DNA of 64,000 nucleotides from Aristolochia californica (lineage: Eukaryota > Streptophyta > Magnoliopsida > Piperales > Aristolochiaceae). Positions 44,975 to 55,645 of the stretch are shown piece by piece. The DNA lies in contig JARWKL010000003.1 in assembly GCA_029961685.1 (NCBI GenBank), positions 18,470,467 to 18,534,466 of the forward strand, written 5' to 3'. The position numbers and the translations under genes are program-made. The notes under the pieces were generated by a model, which searched no databases, was not told where the DNA came from, and saw nothing but the letters and a program-made list of their open reading frames with translations. Each line of letters starts with the position of its first letter. The stretch's first letter is position 1.

Positions 44975-45440
44975 AGAATACAAGGGAGATGATTATGTCT
45001 GGTTAAGACTCCATCCGTACCATCAACACTCCCTAGCGGGCCAACAACATCATAAACTCTCCCCAAAATACTTTGGGCCTTTCGCTATTATTCTGCGCAC
45101 TGGGCCAGTAGCCTATTAATTGCAACTTCCTGCAATGGCTAAACTTCATGATGTGTTCCATGTTTCATTACATAAACCCATTAAGGGTCCACTGCCATCG
45201 AAAATCCCATCTCTTCCTCCGGTGGAAATGGAAAGTTTATTCTTACTTCAGCTATGGTATTGCGGGCCTGTCAGATTAATAACCATTGGGAGATTCTTGT
45301 ACAGTGGAAGGGCACCAAAAAATAAGATGCGACATGGGAGCAACTAGCCAACTTCCAATAGGTCTACCCATCTTACGGCATGAGGACAAGCTCTTTCTCC
45401 ATGTTGATGGGAGAAGGAGGGGGGGTGGGGGTTGGCGCAG
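44975..45440 (+). pseudogene. Element 2 integrase C-terminus, chromodomain-like tail, purine tract
   Basis: EYKGDDYVWLRLHPYHQHSLAGQQHHKLSPKYFGPFAIILRTGPVAY, a stop, LQLPAMAKLHDVFHVSLHKPIKGPLP, and after shifts WEILVQWKGTKK and the degraded YELEDKLFLHVDG-type end (near 45375-45405). A G-rich purine tract (45411-45430) precedes the 3' LTR. Confidence 0.85.
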
Positions 45441-45441
45441 A

Positions 45442-46608
45442 TGTTGAGGGCTCAATAGCACATCGAGTCACCCAAAGGAGGCGGCAATGACTCACTAAGT
45501 TTAATATTTTTAATTTCATATTTTATATTACTTTAAGTATATTTTTTTCATTAATTATGTAATGACCAAGGACGAAGGGGCAGAATTGTCAGTTTTTGCC
45601 CTAAAACACTTATGACGTCAAACCCTATTTAGAGGGTAGAGAAATAGAGAAAAGGTAAGTCTTGTATTAGATTAAACAGGGTTTGGAGTTCTCCTTGATG
45701 AGCTCTAGGGTTGGGAGGTCTCCTTGACGAGCTCCAGGTATAGTCTCTCTTGATTTTGGGTTCATTCTTCATCTCTTTGAATTCTGGTTTGCATTAATAT
45801 TATTCAAGGTAAGGGAGAGAGACTTGATAAACTGTTTTTCGAGTTCAAGAAGAGGCTTTAGCCGCTTCCACGTTCAAAGCAGTAAGAGAGAATTGATCTC
45901 TTTCATTCCGAGCAAGAAAGGGAGTTTCTTGACTCCCTAAACATGAAGCACATTATGTAATGACCAAGGACAAAGGGGCAGAATTGTCAGTTTTTGCCCT
46001 AAAACACTTATGACGTCAAACCCTATTTAGAGGGTAGAGAAATAGAGACAAGGTAAGTCTTGTATTAGATTAAACAGGGTTTGGAGTTCTCCTTGATGAG
46101 CTCTAGGGTTGGGAGGCCTCCTTGACGAGCTCCAGGTATAGTCTCTCTTGATTTTGGGTTTATTCTTCATCTCTTTGAATTCTGGTTTGCATTAATATTA
46201 TTCAAGCTAAGGGAGAGAGACTTGATAAACTGTTTTCCGAGTTCAAGAAGAGGCTTTAGCCGCTTCCAAGTTCACAGCGGTAAGAGAGAATTGATCTCTT
46301 TCATTCCGAGCAAGAAAGGGAGTTTCTTGACTCCGTAAACGTGAAGCACATTCAGAGGTTGCTTTAGCCTCTAACCGAGCAAGGCAGGGTTAGGAAAGCC
46401 TAACCCCTCATACGTGAACAGAAACAACCTTTCTAGAGGGTCCCTATCCTCTTGGATGTGAGCACAAAAAAGGGTCTAACCCTTCCTGGCTAAGAACAGT
46501 AAGGAAAGGTGGTTCTTTTCTTCATTACCGAGACCAAGAACCCTAATACAGTGCTGGATTCACAATTACCTAACCGAGTTACTACATCCATGGCTAGGGA
46601 CCATAACA
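45442..46608 (+). repeat. 3' LTR of element 2 (1,167 bp, enlarged)
   Basis: Starts tgttgagggctcaatagc and ends ggctagggaccataaca. It is 322 bp longer than the 5' LTR: it carries a 398-bp internal tandem duplication (45554-45951 and 45952 to about 46349) and lacks about 76 bp present at roughly 41020-41095 of the 5' LTR. Confidence 0.9.
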
Positions 46609-46985
46609 TAAGGTGGCCAATGTTGGACAGCCTTAGCCAACCCGATTAATTCCCTTTCATACACTACCAATTTGTGATGTCGTGCTGCCAACTGCCTATT
46701 GATATATGCAATAGGGTGGGAATACTGTTGTAAGACGACCCCAAGGTCCCCATCGGATGTGTCGCACTCTACCACAAATGATTTCTCAAAATTGGGAAGT
46801 TGTACTATGGGTGTGGAGACGAGAGCTAATTTGAGAGCCTCAAAGGATTGTGTGGCATCATCATTCCAAATAAAGGAATTTTTCTTGAGGACACTGGTCA
46901 ATGGTACTGCAAAGGGTCCATAATTCTGAATGAATTTGCAGTGGTATCTAGCTAGGCCGAAAAATCCTCTCAAATCTGATCAAGT
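46609..46985 (-). pseudogene. Element 1 RNase H start and RT connection
   Basis: The minus-strand frame 46973-46566 reads RGFFGLARYHCKFIQNYGPFAVPLTSVLKKNSF, VVECDTSDGDLGVVLQQYSHPIAYINRQLAARHHKLVVYERELIGLAKAVQHWPPY and is then cut by element 2. The first two acids (ECD and ERE) are present; the third lies at 40340 on the other side of element 2. Confidence 0.88.
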
Positions 46986-47720
46986 CTGAGGTTGTGGCCA
47001 ATCGTGAATTACCTGAATCCTCTCGGGATCAACAATGACCCCCTGTATGTGATATAATATGGCCGAGATAGGGGACATGTGACTCCGCAAAAGAGCATTT
47101 AGATTTCTTCAAATAGAGCTGGTGGGCTCGTAACAATTCAAAAACTACCCATAAATGTGCTAAATGCTCTTCCTGGACTTGCTGTATATGAGTATATCAT
47201 AAAAAAAAGTACAAATTTTTGGAGATAGTGGATGGGGCATTCGATAACCCAAATGGCATGACCACAAACTCAAAATGGTCGTGATGTGTGTGGAAGGTTG
47301 TCTTCTCGATGTCGGAGGAGTGCATACGAAGTTGATGATATCCTAAACGTGAATCCAATTTTGAAAAGACCCATGAACCATGTAATTCCTCCAGGAGCTC
47401 CTCCACTACTGGTATAGGGAACTTATCCTTCACAGTTTGGGCATTTAACTCCCTCTAATAGATACAAAATCTCCACGTGACATCATGTTTCTTCACAAGC
47501 AAGACTAGTGAAGAGAAGGGGGAGCGGCTGCTACGAATAAGGCCCTATTGTAACATGGCCTAGCATTGTGCTCAATTTCATCCTTCTAGAGGTGGGGATA
47601 TTGGTACAACTGAACTACCACCACATCAGAACCTGGTTTTAAACAAATCCTATGGTCACAGTGCCTCAAGGGAGGCAATCCAGAAGGCTCATGGAAGAGG
47701 TTTGAGAACTCATAGAGAGT
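46986..47720 (-). pseudogene. Element 1 reverse transcriptase
   Basis: [20 protein letters not shown] N-terminal word (near 47500), [68 protein letters not shown] (47433-47230) with the first Asp. The FFDDILVY box is damaged by an A run near 47200-47210 on +. YLKKSKCSFAESHVPYLGHIIS follows in other frames to 47040. Confidence 0.87.
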
Positions 47721-48185
47721 TTTTTCGCTAGTGTTATCCGGGTGGTCTTGTGTGTGAATGATATGTAGGTGGTGGGGCTTGTCCACCTGACTACCCTGTA
47801 ATAGCACTTGGTGTCCGCTCAATACAAAGCTCATTGTTAAAGCAAACAAGTCCCACAATATGGGTCCCAATGTCTGTAACCATTTGATGCCTAATACCAT
47901 ATCAAATCCAGCCAAAGGTATGACAAAAAGTTATGAAGGAAATAAAGTCGTACCAATTGAAAATTTTACTACTTTGCTGATCCCGTAACTAGGGACTTTC
48001 TCCCCATTGGCCACTGATATCGTGGTTGTTGGATGTGGATGGATATGTAACTGAAGATGTTGAGCAGTTGTTAAGCTAAGAAAATTGTGTGTACTTCCCA
48101 AATCCACTAGTCCCACAAGTTCTTGGTTGATGACTCGAGCTATGACTTGCTTAGTTTTGGCAGATTTCTACCCAGTAATGGCATG
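47721..48185 (-). pseudogene. Element 1 aspartic protease
   Basis: GLVDLGSTHNFLSLTTAQHLQLHI (48116-48040): the active site D-S-G has become D-L-G, while SVANGEKVPSYGISKVVKFSIGTTLFPS follows, then a stop and MAGFDMVLGIKWLQTLGPILWDLFALTMSF (47915-47830). The Ser-to-Leu change would disable the enzyme. Confidence 0.86.
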
Positions 48186-49275
48186 CGGAGAGATTTATGG
48201 TGGTTCCTCCCCATTAAGATCATCACTATTTTCTGTATCCTTTGTTTCAACCACTTCAAGCCAGAAAGACCGTTTACACTGGTGGCCTGCCCTATATGGT
48301 TCATCGTAGTTGTAGCAAAATTTCTTGAACCTCCGTTCCGCCATCTCTAAACTGGTTAATTTTCTGATATACTGAGTTGGGGGGTTACTAGAGCTTGTGT
48401 CATCTGCAAGAGTAGTGGTCAAATTAGTTCTGGGCGGTGGTAATGCTGGATATGGCACTTGAGGGGAAGTATTTTTTCACCCTTCCCAATTGGAGGAAGT
48501 GTTCCATTCCCCTTGCCTAACTAGCCTACGATGTTGAAGTCATTGTCGTTGTTCCATTTTCATTGCCCGAGCCAAATCTGAAGGTGATTGAAGTTCCACC
48601 TCTAACCTCACAGTTTCAATGAGGTCTACTGTAAACAAATTGACCTGCTGGTCGACTAATACCAACCGGCTAGTGAGAGCCAATTTTTCTTGAAACTATT
48701 TTTTATACAGTTCAACAGACCCTGTTTGTCTCAATAGGACAAAATCTCCCAAGGGTCGTTGTGGGCATGAGGGCCAGATCTGATTGTGCATAACTCTTTA
48801 AATTCATCCCAATCCGGCACTAATATTTCTAGTTCCACCTGATGAAAACATAGATGTGCCTCATCTAACATGTGGAAGGCGGCCAGTCCGACCATGTCAA
48901 ACTCCGTAGTCCCATAATTGAAAAATATTTCTCATAACTCAGCAACAAAATTAAGGGATTGACTGACCCACTAAATGTAGCAAAATCCAATTTTGTTTAC
49001 CTAGGTATTGTGCCTCCACTCTACGGTGCCTCGATAGCGGTGCACCCTACAAACTGCTTCTGCCTTCGGTTGTGCGAATGATTCTCCCCCCTTTGGTCTA
49101 GGGTAGAGTGTCTCTCTGTCATGAGATCCGATATCATGCTAGAGAGTCGCTGGAGTTGCAAGCTCATGCCAGGAATTTGTTCCAACTATTATCGTTGTTC
49201 AGCCTGTACATCTGTCACCCCTTTGATCATTCTTCTAAGTTCTTCATTGTTGGATGTATCTCCCATGTTACCCTA
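48186..49275 (-). pseudogene. Element 1 gag with degraded zinc knuckle
   Basis: From the primer site leftward: a start region with FVGSVNPLILLLSYEKYF-type decay (near 48930), FHMLDEAHLCFHQVELEILVPDWDEFKEL (48880-48790), NPLGDFVLLRQTGSVELYK (near 48745), ARALTSRLVLVDQQVNLFTVDLIETVRLEVELQSPSDLARAMKMEQRQ (48680-48550), and the knuckle FCYNYDEPYRAGHQC (48330-48285), in which one Cys has become Tyr. Frames change at least four times. Confidence 0.82.
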
Positions 49276-49277
49276 TT

Positions 49278-49287
49278 CTGATACCAC
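49278..49287 (-). other. Element 1 primer-binding site
   Basis: On the minus strand gtggtatcag, beginning just after the 5' LTR; initiator-Met type. Confidence 0.75.
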
Positions 49288-50130
49288 GTTTTTATGGTCG
49301 GTGTCATGGATCGAATAACTTGGCGTGGGATTGGTAAATCCAGCATAGTGTGGGAGAGAGGGAGTGTTGCTGCTCTCGGAAAGGAGGAAAAGGAACCTCC
49401 TTTTTGCAGCTGAGCTGCTGGTCTCGGTAAGGGCCGGAAAGCCCTTTCTTCTACTGTTCAGATGAGAGGGGAAGAGCCCCTTGCTGCTAATGGCTGAGAG
49501 GGGTTAGAACCATCTTTGCTGCTGTTCATGGTTAGGTTGGGAAGCCTCTGACTTGGTCAGTCCTTGGATCAGAGGTTAGGGGTCCCTAACCTTACGGTTT
49601 GTTGGCTTTGATGTTGAATGCCCTCTGATTGTGGTTGCTCTTAGGATAAGGGCTGGGAAGCCTCTATCTTTGCTCGGAAAGAGAGGGAGAGACCCTCTCC
49701 TGCTGCTGTGGACATATGAGAGGCTGAATCCTCTGGTTGAGGTCAGAAAAGGGAAAGCAATTCGCCCCTTGTTTTGGTTAGGAACCAGGTAAAACAAAAA
49801 TCAAAGAGATAATGAAGAAACTCAGATTCTAGAGGGAACCAAGACCTAGACCAAGTGAAGGAGACCCCCTAACCCTAGAGCTTGTAAAGGAGAAATCCAA
49901 ACCTTGTTTAACCTAATTCAAGGCTTTCCTTTTCTCATTCTCCTTCTTCTCTAAGTAGTGTTGAGACCAACTATAGTTTTAGGGTTCATTATTACAATTC
50001 TACCCCTATGGCAATTTAACTTAAATAATGCATAAAAACGAATTTAAAACAATATGGAAAGAAAGTTATTGACTCTATGACTCAATGCGCCTCCTTTTGT
50101 ATGACTCTGTTAGCTATTGAGTCCTCAACA
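49288..50130 (-). repeat. 5' LTR of element 1 (about 843 bp)
   Basis: Matches 37865-38704 throughout. In + orientation the first bases are eroded (gtttttatggtcgg for tgttatggtccc), and the last are gagtcctcaaca. The right 5-mer after it is gacat. Confidence 0.88.
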
Positions 50131-50472
50131 GACATCGAGTTTGCTCTTTGAAATATATGATCTCCATCTTTGGGTTGAATTATTTGATCAATATCTTGAT
50201 TGATCAAGGTTATCGGTGGGTAAACTTGAGGGATAATCCACGTGTCTAGAAATTGTATTTCGTCCCAATTTAACATTCTATGTGTAGCCACATTTACACA
50301 TTAAATCAGTTTCTATTAAAAATGTTTTACCCATATCAAATAATTGATGGACCTTATGAGCTAAGGTATTCATAATTTTAAAATGAATTCTAGCAATTAC
50401 TACTATAGTCTCTGTGCTAGCGATAAAATCAAATCCTTTGGTACAGATCCTAAGCTGAAGAGTTTCTAATGG
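50131..50472 (-). pseudogene. Endogenous caulimovirid movement-protein fragment
   Basis: Minus-strand frames 50541-50278 and 50291-50131 carry the conserved core of a 30K-type caulimovirid movement protein (words such as LQLRICTKG, IMNTLAHKV, NWDEIQFLDTWIIPQ). In the virus this would widen plasmodesmata for cell-to-cell spread. A frame change near 50285 breaks it, and element 1 cuts off its C-terminal part, which continues at 37864. On the right it ends at copia LTR 50473. Confidence 0.75.
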
Positions 50473-51079
50473 TGTTACAATGTGGGATCCACCATGGTTG
50501 TATGAGCTGGTGGGACCCATCATGAGGACGTGAGATGCCAAGATAAGTCAACACAAAAGCTGGCATGAGTTGGATGATGAGCTGGAATAAGTTGGCAAAA
50601 TTGAAGATTTAGTGGGACCCACAAAGATACCACAAGTTGGAAGATCTAATGGGACCCACAAGAATATAGCATGAGCTGGCAACCTCAGCCTAGCCAGCTC
50701 CTGAAGAAGGAATTGGGAAAGTCAATTTTTGGGTAAGTTAGAATTTGGGGAAGTTAGAATTTGTGTAAGTAAGAATTTGGGTAATTTAGAATTTGAGTAA
50801 GTTCTAAATTGAGTTGACTTATAGTTGGAAAGTGTACATAAATTATATTACTCCTCCACTATAAATAGAGGAGCTTGAATTCAAGAAAAATCAATAAAAA
50901 AGCAAGGAGTTCTCTCCTCTTTTATCATTCACATGAAAAAAGCTCCTCTTCTCCTCTTCTCTTCTCTTTAGTTTTTTCTTCTTCTCCTCTCTCTACCCGA
51001 GAGCTCTCTTTCCCTCTTATCTTTTTCTCTCCTCTCTCCCCTTGCTTGAGTTATTATTCATGGGGTCCTAAACTCAACA
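50473..51079 (+). repeat. Ty1/copia 5' LTR (607 bp), + strand
   Basis: Starts tgttacaatgtggg and ends aactcaaca, followed by tgatatcagaga, a slightly changed initiator-Met primer site. Same family as 15326-15931. An unusual run of near-repeats of 'agttagaatttgggtaa' (50735-50810) has expanded inside it. TATA-like ctataaatagagg at 50860-50872 probably marks the promoter. Confidence 0.9.
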
Positions 51080-51737
51080 TGATATCAGAGAAACCAATTT
51101 AGGATCCCCGTGTCAAAGGAATGCTCTAAGACGATATGATCAAATAAGGCTCTTCAAGAAGCAAGATTGAAGCTCATGAGATAAGTTTTTTTGTTTATGA
51201 TATTATTTATTTATGCTACTTATTTTTTGATACTAAAAGGATGGTTTAGAGAGATTTTTTATGCATGTCTTTATCTCATGAAGTTGTGGAAATATGTTTC
51301 ATCTCGGATTAGAAGAAGTCATCAAGACAGTTTTTTGTCGGTATGAAAATTTTGTTGACTGAGACCAGTTTAGGTTGAAATTTTTTATCACTCTGTGGGA
51401 ACGAGATTCCAAGATAAAGAAGAATGATATTGAGCCTTTTATGAGTGATTATTCAGAAAATTTTCAGAAATATGATTATTTAGCTTTTATGCTAAAGCTC
51501 CTCCATTAGTTGTTTTGGTTATAGACCTATACTTGGTTTTTAATTAGTAGTTGATTGAAGATTTCTTTTTGCCTATTATGGCTGAAGAATACATGGGTCA
51601 TAAGAGTGATATACTCAAGATTACTACTGTACCCTTACGAGGGGTATCGAATTTTATGAGCTGGTCCACATCGGTTCGCCGATTTCTTATAACAAAAGAC
51701 CTCCATGGTCATCTCACCACCTGTGGACCACCTATAA
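51080..51737 (+). pseudogene. Ty1/copia leader and gag N-terminus, truncated by the satellite
   Basis: After a leader of about 500 bases, an ATG at 51578 begins MAEEYMGHKSDILKITTVPLRGVSNFMSWSTSVRRFLITKDLHGHLTT, the gag start also seen on the minus strand at 14174-14100. Coding stops at 51737 where satellite sequence begins abruptly; no other part of this element is in the window. Confidence 0.85.
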
Positions 51738-54700
51738 GGCCTTGTTAGTGCATTTTTTCAAGAAACGTTGGAAAATTTTTTCAAGTAAAAATACATATCC
51801 AGGGATCAATCGTGCCACATGTTTTTTGGAAAGACTTTTCTAGCTAAAAAGTTTTACCAGAAAATTTTTAGTTATGACATTTTTTCCTAAACCAAATTAC
51901 TTTCTACAACTACAACGCCATGTTAGTGCCTTTTTTAAGAAAGTTTGAAAAATTATATCTGGTAAAAATATTTCTCCAGGGACCATTAGTGCCTCATGTT
52001 TCCTGGAAACTCTTTTCTAGTTGAAAATTTTTAACAACAATTTTTTTGGTAAGACAATTTTCATTTAAAAAAATTACTTTCTACAAATATAGGGCCTTGT
52101 TAGTATATTTCTTTGAAGAAATTATGGATAAGTATTTCAACTAAAATGACATCTCTAGGGACCATTAGGCCTCATGTTTCTTAAAAACACTTTTCTCGGT
52201 GAAAATACTTACCTGGAAACTTTTGTGGTAAGATGATTTTATCTTAAACATTACTTTCTACAACTATTAGGCCTTTTTAGTGCGTTTTTAAAGGAAACAA
52301 TGAAAAAATATATCTAATAAAAATACACCAGGTGCCATTAATGCTTCATGTTTCTTGGAAACAATTTTCTTGAAGAAAATTCTTACCAGGAAAATTTTGT
52401 GGCTTGGCATTTTTTGAGCAAACAAAGTAATTTCTACAACTACGAGGCCTTTTAGTGTATTTTTTAGGAAACGTTCCAAAAATATTTATTGTAAAACTAC
52501 ATCTCCACAGACCATTAGTGCCTCATGTTTCTTGGAAACATTTTTCTAGTTGAAAATTCTTATCAAAAAAATTTTGTGGTAAGGCAATTGTTGAAGAAGC
52601 AAACTACTATCTACAACTATTAGGCCATGTAAGTGCGTTTTTTCAGGAAACATTGGAAAAGTTTATGTAGTAAAAATATGTCTCCAAGGACCATTTGTAC
52701 TTCATGTTTCCTGCAAATATTTTTCTAGCTGAAATTTTTTATAAAGAAAACTTTTGTGGTTGGGCATTTTTTATTGAAACAAATTACTTTCTACAACTTT
52801 AAAACCTTGTCAGTGCATTTTTTGATGAAATTTAGGAAAAGTATTTCAAGTAAAAATACATCTCTAGGGACCATTAGAGCCTTATTTTTCCTGGAAACAC
52901 GTTTCAAGCCAAAAATTCTCACAAAAAAACTTTTGCGGTATGGCAATTTTTGGTGAAACAAATTACCTTCCATAACTATAAGGCCTTTTTAGTACATTTT
53001 TTTTAGGAAACATTGAAAATTATTTCTAGTAAAAAATATTTCTCGAGAGACCTTTAGTGCAACATGTGTCTAGGAAAAACCTTTCCATCTAAAAATTCTT
53101 ACAAGGAAAATTTTATGTAAGGCAATTTTTCTTGGAACAAATTTCTTTCTACAACTGTAACACATTGGTAGTCACCATTTTTGGAAACGTTGCAAAAATA
53201 TTTCTAGTAAAAATTTGTCTCCAGAGACAATTAGTGCCTCAATTTTTTTGGAAACACTTTTCTTGCTGAAAATTCTTACCTAAGAATTTTTTTAGTAAGC
53301 TAATTTTTTCCATCTATAAGGCCATGTTTGTTCATTTTTCAAGAAACTTTGTAAAATTATTTCTAACAAAATACGTCTCGAGGGACCATTAGTGCTTCAT
53401 GTTTCTTGGAAACACTTTTTAAGTTTAAAATTCTTACTTGGAAAATTTTGTGGTAAGACAATTTTTGTTGAAACAAATTACTTTTTGCAACTATAAGGTC
53501 TTTTTAGTGCATTCTTTTTTTGGAAACATTCTAAAAAATTAAATATTTTAAAAATAGATCTCATGGGACCATTAGTACCTCATATTTCCTGGAAACTCTT
53601 TTCCAGCTGAAAATTCTTACCAGGATAATTTTGTGGAAAGACACATTTTATTGACACAAATAACTTTCTACAACTATAAGGCCTTATTAGTGTATTTTTT
53701 TAAGGAAATATTGGAAAATAATTTCTAGGAAAATACTTCTCCAGGGAACTTTAGTGCCTGATGTTTCATGGAAAATGTTTTCTAGCAAAAGAATCTTTTG
53801 CAAAAACTTTTGTTGGAAGCCATTTTTTTCTAAAACAAATTACTTTCTATAACTATAAGGCCTTATTAGTGAAATTTTTTTCATGAAATATTGGAAAAGT
53901 ATTTCTAGTAAAAAGATGTCGCTAGGGACCATTGGAGCCTCATTTTTTTGTGGAAACACTTTTCATGCTGAAAATGCTTACAAGAAAATTTGTGTTGTGG
54001 CAATTTTGGTGAAACAAATTACTTCTCACAACTATAAGGCCTTGTTAGTGCATTATTTTAAGTAAACATTGAGAATGTATATCTAGTAAAAGTACATCTC
54101 GAGGGACCATTAGTGCCTCTTGTTTCTAGGAAAAACCTTTCCATATGAAAATTCTTACAAGGAAAACTTTGTGTAAGGCAATTTTTATTGGGACAAATTT
54201 CTTTCTACAACTATAACATGTTGCTAGTTGCTTTTTTTAGAAAACATTGGAAAATTATTTCTAGTAAAAATTTGTCTCCAGGGACCATTAGTGCCTCATT
54301 TTTCCAAGAAACACTTTTCTTGCTTAAAACTCTTAACCGGATTTTTTTTGGTAAGGTAATGTTTTCTAAAACAGATTACTTTGTACAACTATGAGCCCTT
54401 GTTTGTACAATTTTCAAGAAACTTTGAAAATTATATCTAGTTAAAATACATCTCGAGAGACCATTAGTGCCTCATGTTTCTTGAAAACACTTTTGTTGCA
54501 AAAAATTGTTACTAGAAAGATTTTGTGGTAAGGCATTTTTTGCTGAAGCAAATGACTTTCTACAACTATAAGGCCATGTTAGTGCATTTTTTCAAGACAT
54601 GTTGAAAAAAAATTTGTAGAAAAAAATCTGACTCTAGGAACCATTATTGTGTCTTATTTCGTGGATATACTTTTATTGCTCAAAATTCTTTCTTAGAAAA

Positions 54701-55280
54701 TTTTGTGGTATAGGAATTTTTGTTGAAACAAATTACTTTCCACCTCTATAAGGCCTTGTTAGTGCATTTCTTTTCTGGAAACGTTAGAAATGTATTGCTA
54801 TTAAAAATACGTCTCTAGGGACCAATAGTGCCTCTCAGGAAAATTATGTTGTAAGACATTTTTTGCTAAAACAAATTACTTTCAACAACTATTAGGCATT
54901 GTTAGTGCATTTTTAAGGAAACGTTCATGAACCATTAGTGCATCACGTTTCCTAGAAACACTTTTCTAGATGAAAATTCTTACCTGGAAAATTTTGTAAT
55001 AAGGCAATCTTTGTTGGACCAAATTACTTTCAACAAGTTTAAAGCATTGGTAGTGTCTTTTTAAAGAAATGTTGGAAAAATATTTCTAGACAAAATACAT
55101 TTTTAGGGCCTATTAGTGCCTCATGTTTTCTGGAAATATTTTTGTAGCAGAAAATTCTGACCAAGGGACTATTAGTGCCTCATGTTTTCTACAAATATTT
55201 TTGTATCAGAAAATTCTGACTAAGGAAATTTTTTGGGAAGGCTATTTTTGGTGAAACAAATTACTTTATACTATTACAAA
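51738..55280 (+). repeat. Higher-order repeat copy 1 (20 monomers)
   Basis: Types in order, named here P Q R S T U V W X Y, a Z/M hybrid, AA AB W' X' Y', then four extra or irregular monomers (54571-55280, two with deletions and one with an internal duplication of about 57 bp). Diagnostic examples: R has 'accattaggcctcatg' and 'cggtgaaaatacttacc'; T has 'gtaaaactacatctcc' and 'ggcaattgttg'; W has 'aggaaaaacctttccat'; X has 'aaaaatttgtctcc'. Confidence 0.75.
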
Positions 55281-55645
55281 GCCTTGTTAGTGCATTTTTT
55301 CAAGAAACGTTAGAAAGTTATTTCTAGTAAAAATATATCTCTAGGGACCAACTGTGTCTCATGTTTTTTGGAATGACTTTTCTAGCTGAAAAGTTTTACT
55401 AGAATATTTTCTGGTACAACAATTTTTCTTGAATCAAATTACTTTCTACAACTACAAGGTCATGTTGGTGCCTTTGTCAGGAAAGGTTGGAAAAGTATCT
55501 CTATTAGAAATACTTCTCCAAGGACCATTAGTGCCTCATGTTTCTATGAAACTCTTTTCTAGTTGAAAATTCTTAACAAAAATATTTGTGGTAAGACAAT
55601 TTTCGTTTAAACAAATTACTTTCTACAACTATTAGGCCTTGTTAG

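Larger units (their letters stand above)
40355..46608 (+). mobile_element. Chromovirus element 2, nested in element 1 RNase H
   Basis: A + strand Ty3/gypsy chromovirus with 5' LTR 40355-41199 and 3' LTR 45442-46608. Outside its ends, the minus strand of element 1 reads HWPPY up to the right edge and LWG onward from the left edge, so the RNase H sense is continuous across it. Flanks share taa, consistent with a damaged 5-bp duplication. Its body lacks the gag end, protease and first half of RT, which are replaced by an inverted LTR fragment, and it contains a solo LTR. Confidence 0.9.
37865..50130 (-). mobile_element. Chromovirus element 1 (12,266 bp with nested element 2)
   Basis: Minus-strand Ty3/gypsy chromovirus with LTRs at 49288-50130 (5') and 37865-38704 (3'), a primer site next to the 5' LTR, and gag, protease, RT, RNase H, integrase and chromodomain-like tail in order. 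Flanking 5-mers are gaaat (37860-37864) and gacat (50131-50135): a target duplication with one change. Caulimovirid sequence lies on both sides, so it inserted into the viral relic. Removing nested element 2 (6,254 bp) leaves about 6.0 kb, a normal chromovirus length. Confidence 0.9.
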
